A stretch of DNA of 6,392 nt from contig CAYRJN010000210.1 of assembly GCA_964424545.1 (NCBI GenBank), forward strand, positions 1 to 6,392. Reading direction: 5' to 3'. Below the pieces are notes generated by a model. That model was not told the origin of the DNA. It did no database searches and was given only the letters and a program-made list of their open reading frames with translations. Every line of letters starts with the position of its first letter. Position 1 is the first letter of the stretch. Of the stretch, positions 1 to 5,933 are shown in pieces. This DNA is from JAUVIB01 sp964424545. Lineage in GTDB: Bacteria > Calditrichota > Calditrichia > Calditrichales > Calditrichaceae. Made by a program: the position numbers and the translations under genes.

Positions 1-1279
1 AAACGGCAAAATTCCGGATAAGGGGAACGCCCGCGCTCTTATCCACAACAATCCTAATTTCAGAGGCCTCCACATCGGGAAAATAATCGATCTTTTTTCG
101 CCCGACGGATTGTCCGGTACACAACGTTTTCCATTTCCCGTCCGTCAGGCCTTCAATTTTATAGGAACGAATCCTTTCTCCATCGCGGTAATCTTCCATG
201 GTAATCACATGATTTATGCTTTGTTTTTCAGGAAATGGAAGGGAAATGACCGCTCCTTTTTTGTCTGATATTGCGGCAAGCGGCGTTTTAAATCTGCGAT
301 CGATCTCTTCGCCAAAGGCTTTATAAAGCCGCATATCAGCTTGAGGAATAAGCCCTGTGGTATCAGGAGTGGAATTCAGAAGGAATACGCTTCCATAACC
401 GACCGACTTGTAATAACACGTCATAAGATCATCGATGGATTTACGTTTTTTTTCTTTCCATGGCGCCCAAAACCAATAGTGATTGTAAAGCGTGGTATTG
501 GCTTCCAACGGCGCCCAGACGTCTCCGTCGGGATCGCCGGCCACTTCGGTTGCGACGCCGGTTTTAAGGTCTTCCGATTTTACCGTATTCCAGGCAGGAT
601 AAAAAAGCTTTCCCGATTCTGTACCGGCCCAGCGTAAATTGGTATGGGGACCCTGAAAAATCACCGAGTTTTTTGCATATTTTTCCAAAATATCCGAAAC
701 ATCAATTTTGCAGCTTCCGTCAAACCAAACTTCGAGAACATCGCCGTACCTCGTAAGCGTCTCGGTTAATTGTTGTCGGAAAACTTTGTTGTACGCTTCC
801 TGTTTTGCGGGATCTTTGGTTTGACCGCCGCTGCCGATACCCGCGCCCCAGGTTTCATCGCCGGGATAGACATAAATACCGAGATTTAAACCGTACTTTT
901 TGCACGATTCCGATAACGCTTGCAACACATCGCCTTTTCCGTTTTTGTAAGGCGTATCTTTAATTCCATAGTCGCTTGTTTCGGTTTGCCACCAGCAGAA
1001 GCCGCCGGTATGTTTAGCCACAAACAATATTTCTCTCGCGCCCCACGGTTGCGCTGCCTCGCACCACTGATCGGTGTTCAGCTTTTTAGGGTTTATCCGT
1101 TCCAACGGTGTGGAATGATTGTCGTACTCGCGTCCCTGCCAGGTACAAGGATCAAGGCAAACGAACATGATGCGCTCCTGCTCGTGCCATGTATACTGGG
1201 CTTCCGATGGTCTGGGAAGACTTTGAGATACCACCGTTTTAGCAAGCAGGAAAATCCAGACAAGTAAAATTAATTTCAC
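1..1279 (-). CDS. GH29 alpha-L-fucosidase (subfamily B-like), exported; C-terminus beyond window
   Basis: Predicted retaining alpha-L-fucosidase that releases terminal fucose from glycans outside the cytoplasm. I translated 426 uninterrupted codons up to the window edge. Residues 1-20 form a signal peptide (K2, hydrophobic run, then VVSQS). The GH29 barrel covers about 27-335. The motif AKHTGGFCWW (88-97) matches the family's His-rich substrate loop. EVWFDG (183-188) carries the expected nucleophile D187. WAPLEAN (255-261) resembles the W-x-P-x-E segment, with E259 a tentative acid/base. YKSVGYGSVFLLN (290-302) is also typical. From about 336 a beta-rich region begins that resembles the F5/8-type/CBM32 domain often fused to GH29; it is cut off. 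The start is GTG, chosen because AGGGA lies 8 nt upstream and the signal peptide begins there; no ATG lies upstream in frame before a stop. The loop GIYVYPGDETW (134-144) differs from the SPWDR form I would expect. Family call is strong; linkage specificity is not known. Confidence 0.9.
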   Translation of the reverse strand, partial: MKLILLVWIFLLAKTVVSQSLPRPSEAQYTWHEQERIMFVCLDPCTWQGREYDNHSTPLERINPKKLNTDQWCEAAQPWGAREILFVAKHTGGFCWWQTETSDYGIKDTPYKNGKGDVLQALSESCKKYGLNLGIYVYPGDETWGAGIGSGGQTKDPAKQEAYNKVFRQQLTETLTRYGDVLEVWFDGSCKIDVSDILEKYAKNSVIFQGPHTNLRWAGTESGKLFYPAWNTVKSEDLKTGVATEVAGDPDGDVWAPLEANTTLYNHYWFWAPWKEKKRKSIDDLMTCYYKSVGYGSVFLLNSTPDTTGLIPQADMRLYKAFGEEIDRRFKTPLAAISDKKGAVISLPFPEKQSINHVITMEDYRDGERIRSYKIEGLTDGKWKTLCTGQSVGRKKIDYFPDVEASEIRIVVDKSAGVPLIRNFAV

Positions 1280-1287
1280 TTCTATGA

Positions 1288-1292
1288 TCCCT
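1288..1292 (-). promoter_or_regulatory. Shine-Dalgarno AGGGA for the GTG-started GH29 gene
   Basis: AGGGA sits 8 nt before the GTG at 1279. It is the main support for that non-ATG start, together with the signal peptide that begins exactly there. Confidence 0.55.
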
Positions 1293-1344
1293 ATTTTTAA
1301 TTCAAATTTATGGTTCTTTTGCGCTTTGATAAGTTAACCGATTA

Positions 1345-1572
1345 TTAGCGCGGTATCCCAAGACGTTTATTTCCTATTGTTTTGAACATATCTATTCCGC
1401 CGAGCATGTCAACTTTTTCCTCAAGTGTCATTCTGGATAACAGGTCTTCGACTCGCTCCTCAATCTCTTTTGATGAATCCATATAAATTGGAAGTTGATT
1501 AGCGCTTTGTGCAAGCAATTGATACGTTATTGCAATAAACAGGAACGATAATATTACTATTTTAATCTTCAT
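1345..1572 (-). pseudogene. Truncated GH3 beta-glucosidase/xylosidase: N-terminal 75 codons only
   Basis: This is the start of an exported GH3 glycosidase. Residues 1-22 are a signal peptide ending near LLAQS. Residues 33-58 (SSKEIEERVEDLLSRMTLEE, then KVDMLG) are the hallmark GH3 N-terminal helix. RLGIP (70-74) is the segment that in intact enzymes leads into a Ser/Thr-Asp-Gly-Pro substrate loop. Here TAA follows one residue after RLGIP. GH3 enzymes are usually about 700-850 residues, so some 90% is missing, including the whole catalytic nucleophile region. The lost part is not in the remaining 65 bp before the GH29 start, so this is a deletion or rearrangement, not a simple point mutation. 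GAAGGG lies 6 nt before the ATG, so the fragment could still be translated and exported, but it cannot be catalytic. An assembly error is also possible. Confidence 0.85.
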
Positions 1573-1742
1573 GGCTTTCCCTTCATCTTAATAATTAAAT
1601 TATTCAAGAGGATAAAGATGATAACAGAAAATAATCTATGAAAAGAACGACTATTCATACCAAAATTCCTTTTCTCATTTTTACACTTCCCTATTCCACG
1701 GCACAGGATTGAAAACTTCCAAACAGCTATCAAACGGAGCAT
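1569..1742 (-). CDS. Possible 57-residue single-pass membrane protein (doubtful)
   Basis: I do not recognise this ORF. It starts at an ATG six bases after GGAG (1749-1752, inside the end of the sulfatase tail). It ends in a TGA overlapping the GH3 start as ATGA, the arrangement seen in translationally coupled genes. The product is very basic with one hydrophobic stretch (LFSVIIFILLNNLI, residues 37-50). Against it: the region is otherwise intergenic and AT-rich, the amino-acid make-up looks random (WKFSILCRGIGKC), and a short ORF of this size can occur by chance. It may only be leader sequence for the GH3 remnant. Confidence 0.2.
   Translation of the reverse strand: MLRLIAVWKFSILCRGIGKCKNEKRNFGMNSRSFHRLFSVIIFILLNNLIIKMKGKP
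1590..1604. repeat. 15-bp AT-rich palindrome upstream of the GH3 remnant
   Basis: AATAATT, one A, then AATTATT form a perfect inverted repeat with 7-bp arms. It ends 18 bp before the GH3 ATG, just above its Shine-Dalgarno. It could be an operator or part of a promoter. Such AT palindromes also arise by chance in AT-rich spacers, so function is unproven. Confidence 0.35.
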
Positions 1743-1745
1743 GTT

Positions 1746-1940
1746 TTACTCCAATATTGAAAAATAAAACCCCCAGCTCCCGCCGAGCTGATCTATTTTC
1801 AACAAAACGATGTTTTCCCCTTTTTTAAACGATACCATTACCGTATCTTCGTTGGGTAAAGCGGGACGGCCAATAATTTTTTCGTGAACCAACTTGCCGT
1901 TTACCCACATTTTTACGCCGTCGTTTGTGCCTAAGCCTAT
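1746..1940 (-). pseudogene. Out-of-frame C-terminal tail of the S1 sulfatase (64 codons + TAA)
   Basis: Read in the frame -1 to the sulfatase, this stretch encodes 64 residues ending in a TAA at 1746. It contains GTNDGVKMWVNGK and GGSWGFYFSILE. The last 175 bases of the DUF4838 gene encode the matching SNDGVRMWLNGK and GGGWGFYFSILD. From the NDG motif to the end about 35 of 59 residues are identical, with no gaps. The tail has no start codon or Shine-Dalgarno of its own, and it begins exactly where the sulfatase ORF stops. It is therefore the remainder of that protein, reached only by a frameshift, or separated by an indel. Confidence 0.88.
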
Positions 1941-3643
1941 TTTTTTACTGTATTATTATTTTCCGTAAAAATCCGTCTCGCATAAGCAACGCCTTCATCG
2001 GAAGGGCTAAACATCTTTGCCAAATTGATATATTCATTGTCTTTCCCGTCATATTGCTGCCAACGAGCGATTTTCTTATTCCTTCCCTTATAACTTTTAT
2101 TGGGCTTAAACTCTATTTCCGGTTTGTACACGCTGTCCATTCCCTGTCGTTCTGTATTATCAAAATTTCCGATAATCCACCAATCGCTTATATATTTCCC
2201 CTGAGCAAGACGATCTTTATAAGGTTTCCAGTTTTTATCCGTTACAAAAAAGGGTTTTCTTGAATTCTCGGCTAAATCCTGCAAATGGGTCTTAGCGATA
2301 GCTGTCAACTTATCAACGATTTCGGGATATTTATCGACAAGATTTTTCGTTTCTCCCGGATCTTCGCGCAAGTTATAGAGCGACAGTTCAATAAAGGATT
2401 CGACTTCTTTTACCTGATTACCGTTTGTTCCCGGTATATCGAAGACATGATTATATTTATGGGGAAAATGCAGCTTCCAGTCGCCGCTGCGCACGGCCTG
2501 CAATTTTCCTTTGCGGTGATAGAAAAAGGTTTTATGGGGAGATTCAGCGTCTGTATCTCCGCTCATCAACGGCCAAATATCCCGGCCGTCTATAACTCTG
2601 TCCTGCGGCGCGCTGCTGCCTGCGAGACGGGCAATAGTGGGCAATAAATCCATTGTGCATGTTATTTCATTATTTATTTTACCCTCCGGAATTTTCCCCG
2701 GCCAGCGCATAATACACGGCATGCGCACGCCACCCTCAAAAGTCGTGCCTTTACCTTCACGGAAGGGGCCGGCTTTACCGCCGGATTTTCCCGCTGTAAG
2801 CCAGGGACCATTATCGGACGTAAAAACAACCAGCGTATTTTTATCCAATTTATTTTCCTTCAATGTTTTCAATATTTTGCCTACCGACCAGTCGATCTCT
2901 TCTATCACATCGCCGTATCTTCCATAAGCTGTTTTACCCGAAAATTTTTGCGATACACCCAAAGGGATATGCGGCATGGTATGCGGCAGGTAGAGAAAAA
3001 ACGACTTATCTTTGTTTTTTTCAATAAAGTTAACAGCGTATTCGGTATAGCGTTTGGTTAATTGATTTTGGTCGGGATTTTTTTCTATTACCGTGTCATT
3101 TAAGTAAAGAGGCAAATCGGAATAGAGCGCCGTACGATGTTTTCTTTTATAATCGCCTTGCCATGGCCACATGTCATTGGAATACGGCAGACCGAAATAT
3201 TCATCAAAACCTTGTTTGAGAGGCATCATAGCCGGATAATCCCCAAGATGCCATTTACCCACGCAAGCGGTGGCATAGCCTTGTTCTTTTAGAATTTCCG
3301 CAAGGGTTATTTCATCGGGATTAAGTCCGAAAGAGCTGATCGGATAAAGCACAACGGAAATGCCTACGCGCGGCGGATAAGTGCCTGTTAACAAAGCAGC
3401 CCGTGAAGGCGAACAAACAGGCGAAGCCGAATAAAAGCTGTTAAAACGCATACCCTCCGCCGCCATTTTATCAAGATTGGGCGTATCAAAACCCTGCGCG
3501 TCATAACAGCCCACATCCTGATACCCTTGATCGTCGGTAAAAACGATAATAATATTCGGCTTATTGTTCTTTTCACTTTTTTGGCAACTTATGGCAAACG
3601 AAACAACAAAAATAGTTACGAATACAATTGTATATCTCAACAT
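1937..3643 (-). CDS. S1-family (arylsulfatase-type) sulfatase lipoprotein, C-terminal domain interrupted
   Basis: Predicted formylglycine-dependent sulfatase acting on sulfated glycans in the periplasm or on the cell surface. Residues 1-20 are a lipoprotein signal with Cys20 in FAISC. The metal ligands D37-D38 lie in FTDDQG. C77 in CSPSR (77-81), followed by AALLTG, is the Cys converted to formylglycine. GKWHLG (129-134) supplies K130 and H132, H225 lies in MPHIP, and D277-N278 in TSDNG complete the metal site; K298 is a likely sulfate ligand. LYNLREDPGETKNL marks the usual family end. From about 484 an extra domain starts (SDWWIIGNFDN), homologous to the end of the DUF4838 neighbour, but the ORF stops after 568 residues at TAG next to an A7 tract. 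The intended length is about 632 residues. The start has AGAGGG 8 nt upstream and lies 17 bp behind the DUF4838 stop, so the two are probably cotranscribed. All catalytic residues precede the break, so activity may survive. Exact substrate is unknown. Confidence 0.92.
   Translation of the reverse strand: MLRYTIVFVTIFVVSFAISCQKSEKNNKPNIIIVFTDDQGYQDVGCYDAQGFDTPNLDKMAAEGMRFNSFYSASPVCSPSRAALLTGTYPPRVGISVVLYPISSFGLNPDEITLAEILKEQGYATACVGKWHLGDYPAMMPLKQGFDEYFGLPYSNDMWPWQGDYKRKHRTALYSDLPLYLNDTVIEKNPDQNQLTKRYTEYAVNFIEKNKDKSFFLYLPHTMPHIPLGVSQKFSGKTAYGRYGDVIEEIDWSVGKILKTLKENKLDKNTLVVFTSDNGPWLTAGKSGGKAGPFREGKGTTFEGGVRMPCIMRWPGKIPEGKINNEITCTMDLLPTIARLAGSSAPQDRVIDGRDIWPLMSGDTDAESPHKTFFYHRKGKLQAVRSGDWKLHFPHKYNHVFDIPGTNGNQVKEVESFIELSLYNLREDPGETKNLVDKYPEIVDKLTAIAKTHLQDLAENSRKPFFVTDKNWKPYKDRLAQGKYISDWWIIGNFDNTERQGMDSVYKPEIEFKPNKSYKGRNKKIARWQQYDGKDNEYINLAKMFSPSDEGVAYARRIFTENNNTVKK
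1940..1946 (-). other. A7 slippery tract at the sulfatase frame break
   Basis: The coding strand reads GTA AAA AAA TAG, so the seven A's form an A_AAA_AAA heptamer directly before the stop. A -1 slip gives AAA AAA ATA GGC and continues into the intact tail. No obvious stem-loop follows and no strong Shine-Dalgarno-like stimulator precedes it. Polymerase slippage, a real indel (the tract would be in frame with five or eight A's) or a sequencing error are therefore at least as likely as programmed frameshifting. Confidence 0.6.
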
Positions 3644-3660
3644 AATGATATCCCTCTTTT

Positions 3661-4116
3661 TTAGTCCAATATGGAAAAATAAAAACCCCAGCCGCCGCCG
3701 AATTGATCCACTTTCATTAAAATTTTGTTATCTCCTTTTTTAAAAGAGAGCGTAAGCATATCCTGTTTAGGTTCGGCCTTACGAAGGGTTTGATTATCCA
3801 AAACAAGTTTTCCGTTGAGCCACATACGTACACCGTCGTTGCTGCCTATTCCTATGTTCACGTTCTTATTCTCCTCGGATTTAAAGTCACGATAAGCATA
3901 CGCTACGCCGTCCTCATGTTGTTTGAAAATCTTTGTAAAATCAATATAGCCGGAAATATCGCTTTTATAAGTTTGCCAACGTACCGTTTCTCCCCCATAA
4001 CCGCTATATTCCTTTTCGCTATTAAACTCTTTCTCGGGAGCAAAAGGCGTGATTAATCCTTTTCCATCCGGATTATCAAAGGGACCGATTAACTGCCAAT
4101 CGGTTATAAAATCCGG
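3661..4116 (-). repeat. Copy B of the shared C-terminal domain (on the DUF4838 protein, intact)
   Basis: Residues 596-746 of the DUF4838 protein carry DWQLIGPFDN, RWQTY, DGVAYAYRDF, NDGVRMWLNGK and GGGWGFYFSI. By eye the first half is roughly 40% identical to copy A and the second half roughly 60%. DNA similarity is also obvious over the last 80 bases of the two genes. Confidence 0.85.
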
Positions 4117-5901
4117 CGCTGTTTTTACGCGCTTTACAAAAGCGGAAATATCGCCGATATCCACGCGTTCAGCCATACGGGTAATTTTATGTTCCCTGAT
4201 AATTCTTTCAAAACTTTCTAATACAGCGGGCATCTCTTCGCGAGTCAGGAAGGCTTTTCCTCCGGTTGAATAAAAAAACAGACGGCTGTATAAAACGGGC
4301 AGATGAGCCAGTTCCACTCGTTTTAACAACGCCCTGTCGGCGGCCGCTTTTTCGGCTTTGGCAAATAATTGCTCCGCTCTATGCACCGTTTGCGGCGTTA
4401 AATATCCGCCGTCGGTCGGTTCGGCAAATATACTAAAATAGACGCTCTGCGGTTTAACGTTCTCCTGCAGCATGGCAATATACTCATGAATAAACGGAGC
4501 CGAGGGACCGTAGACGTTATCAATAAACTCATTCACAAGCTTCCAGCCATCCCGATTAGGATTCCACATCAAGCGGGCAAAAACCCAGGCGCGCAGCTCG
4601 CCGAATTCACCGCCACCGTCATCGGGAACATTACTGCCCTGAGCGAACAGACCGATACAGCTGTTATCCGCGTAAAAGCGCACATCATTTACAACCCGTT
4701 CAAAATTGGGATAAGGCAGCAGATAGCGCGCGTAATCGGTAAAATAATCCCAAATGGTGATACGCTTGGCGATTTTTTTCCAAGCTTCAAGGCGTTCGAT
4801 AAAAGGCTTATGACTGCTGCACTGCATCATGGCGTGCGCCGAACAATAGTTATAATGACACATACGAATAGTCACATTATCCGCAGGACGCAGATGTTTT
4901 GGCGGCGCTTCCGTATAAACATAGGCTAAAGTTTGCAGTTTTATATGCGGATAAACCTTAGCCACGCTGTCGGCTATTTGATTGACAAAGCGTATTAACG
5001 TACCCGAATGGCTTCCTTCGGCCTCGTCAACTTTTTTACATTGTTCACATTCGCAATAGCCGTAACCGTCATTTTGATCGACGGTAAATACGGTTGCCCG
5101 CGGATGTTCTTTAATCCATCTGAAAACGGTCTGCGTGGCGATTTTTACCACATCGGGATTCGTAAGACAGAGCTGCGCTTCATGCCCCTTACGTTTGCCG
5201 TCAACCAGGGAAAAATATTCCGGATGCTTTTTAAAATATTTTTCCGGCGGTACGAGCCTGTAAAAGGTATGCACAAAAGGATAGGTGATATAACTGCCAC
5301 CGAGAGAGTCGGGAACAGGCACAATACTGGGATTTAAACGATTATGCATCGCCCATTTGGCGTCATAGGCCTCTTTATACCAGGATTCCCGATATTCGAA
5401 AGCCGGTTTTTGACGAATATCGCCGTCGGGAAAATAGACAGTTGCTCTCTTCGGTATCTTTACCACCTCGCGGGTATACCAACGACAGCCCAGGGTATCA
5501 AGCAAACCGATCACGCCGTATAAAGTACCGCGAGGTTCGCCGCCGGCAATCAATATGTTGTCCCCTTCTTGCCGAATAATGAATTCTTCGCCGCCGAATG
5601 TTTGCACCCTCAATCCTTGCATCAAGACATCGAGAGCGCCTCGGAAGCCGACATAAATCACTTTATTTTTCCGCGATATATTATGAACAATGGGTAGTTT
5701 ACATGATGACATTTCATTCAAATATTTCTGCAATTCCCTTGCGGCCAATTTTTCTGGAAGCGTTGCATTTTCGGCGACAAAAATTTTATAGTTGCTTTGT
5801 CCGTCATTGATTACGGCCTTTTTGTTTGAGCAGGATATCATCAGCATAAACAGCGCTGCAAATCCCGCAAATTTTCGAATTTTGTTAAAAAATATTTTCA
5901 T
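3661..5901 (-). CDS. DUF4838-family lipoprotein, candidate glycoside hydrolase
   Basis: A 746-residue exported lipoprotein with Cys24 in LMISC followed by SNKK. Residues about 38-160 resemble the non-catalytic N-terminal domain of GH67 alpha-glucuronidases (LPEKLAARELQKYL at 48-61, then GTLYGVIGLLDTLGCRWY at 125-142). About 165-480 is the DUF4838 core, predicted to be a TIM barrel. It includes HPEYFSLVDGKR (226-237), VDQNDG (274-279), a Cys cluster YCECEQC (282-288, C283/C285/C288) and WDYFTDYARYLLPYPNF (384-400). A helical linker follows, then the shared C-terminal domain (596-746). Family members occur in polysaccharide clusters, but I know of no settled activity. Acidic candidates at strand ends include D275, D278, E331, D385 and E435; this is inference. 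An in-frame TTG at 5913 would add four residues, but it overlaps the GGAG ribosome site, so ATG 5901 is chosen. It sits 32 bp after the preceding gene and 17 bp before the sulfatase. Confidence 0.87.
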   Translation of the reverse strand: MKIFFNKIRKFAGFAALFMLMISCSNKKAVINDGQSNYKIFVAENATLPEKLAARELQKYLNEMSSCKLPIVHNISRKNKVIYVGFRGALDVLMQGLRVQTFGGEEFIIRQEGDNILIAGGEPRGTLYGVIGLLDTLGCRWYTREVVKIPKRATVYFPDGDIRQKPAFEYRESWYKEAYDAKWAMHNRLNPSIVPVPDSLGGSYITYPFVHTFYRLVPPEKYFKKHPEYFSLVDGKRKGHEAQLCLTNPDVVKIATQTVFRWIKEHPRATVFTVDQNDGYGYCECEQCKKVDEAEGSHSGTLIRFVNQIADSVAKVYPHIKLQTLAYVYTEAPPKHLRPADNVTIRMCHYNYCSAHAMMQCSSHKPFIERLEAWKKIAKRITIWDYFTDYARYLLPYPNFERVVNDVRFYADNSCIGLFAQGSNVPDDGGGEFGELRAWVFARLMWNPNRDGWKLVNEFIDNVYGPSAPFIHEYIAMLQENVKPQSVYFSIFAEPTDGGYLTPQTVHRAEQLFAKAEKAAADRALLKRVELAHLPVLYSRLFFYSTGGKAFLTREEMPAVLESFERIIREHKITRMAERVDIGDISAFVKRVKTAPDFITDWQLIGPFDNPDGKGLITPFAPEKEFNSEKEYSGYGGETVRWQTYKSDISGYIDFTKIFKQHEDGVAYAYRDFKSEENKNVNIGIGSNDGVRMWLNGKLVLDNQTLRKAEPKQDMLTLSFKKGDNKILMKVDQFGGGWGFYFSILD

Positions 5902-5907
5902 AAGGCG

Positions 5908-5911
5908 CTCC
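5908..5911 (-). promoter_or_regulatory. Shine-Dalgarno GGAG deciding the DUF4838 start
   Basis: GGAG lies 6 nt before ATG 5901. The upstream in-frame TTG (5911-5913) overlaps this motif and has none of its own, so the ATG is the better start. Confidence 0.6.
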
Positions 5912-5933
5912 AATCATTAATGAAAAATTATTT

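Larger units (their letters stand above)
1746..2194 (-). repeat. Copy A of a shared C-terminal domain (on the sulfatase, frame-broken)
   Basis: Sulfatase residues from about 484 plus the shifted tail form about 149 residues. They carry, in order, DWWIIGNFDN, RWQQY, EGVAYARRIF, NDGVKMWVNGK and GGSWGFYFSI. The pattern NDGV-x-MW-x-NGK resembles beta-sandwich accessory domains of the PA14/galactose-binding type; that assignment is inference. Confidence 0.8.

Noticed and set aside
341..1267. Plus-strand ORFs of about 100 codons opposite the GH29 gene.
   Set aside because: They are antisense shadows: the minus frame has a continuous, recognisable GH29 protein and these have no family features.
1303..1310. 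TAAATTTG upstream of GH29, matching the Bacteroidota -7 promoter box TAnnTTTG.
   Set aside because: No TTTG-type upstream box lies at the usual 19-21 bp spacing, the spacer is AT-rich so a chance match is likely, and the host may not be Bacteroidota.
1321..1351. Inverted GCGCT/AGCGC ends around a GTTAAC centre at the GH3 truncation point.
   Set aside because: The arms are only 5 bp with a 21-bp loop, and there is no sign of an insertion sequence, target duplication or T-run.
1681..1761. A third frame on the minus strand ending in a plausible-looking peptide (VFNPVPWNREV), slightly like a motif of GH38 mannosidases.
   Set aside because: Only about 20 residues look protein-like, the frame overlaps the sulfatase tail and has no start, and nothing else of such a gene is visible.
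1760..1790. Intrinsic-terminator-like hairpin on the minus strand: CAGCTC, 5-nt loop, GAGCTG, then GGGG and a T-rich run.
   Set aside because: It lies inside the tail coding sequence. The T-rich run encodes the conserved FYFSI and is equally present in the DUF4838 copy, which lacks the stem. The hairpin is probably a by-product of codons.
1925..5810. Several plus-strand ORFs and a 62-codon minus ORF (3388-3576) inside the sulfatase and DUF4838 genes.
   Set aside because: All overlap well-supported proteins in other frames and show no domain, signal or ribosome site consistent with a real gene.
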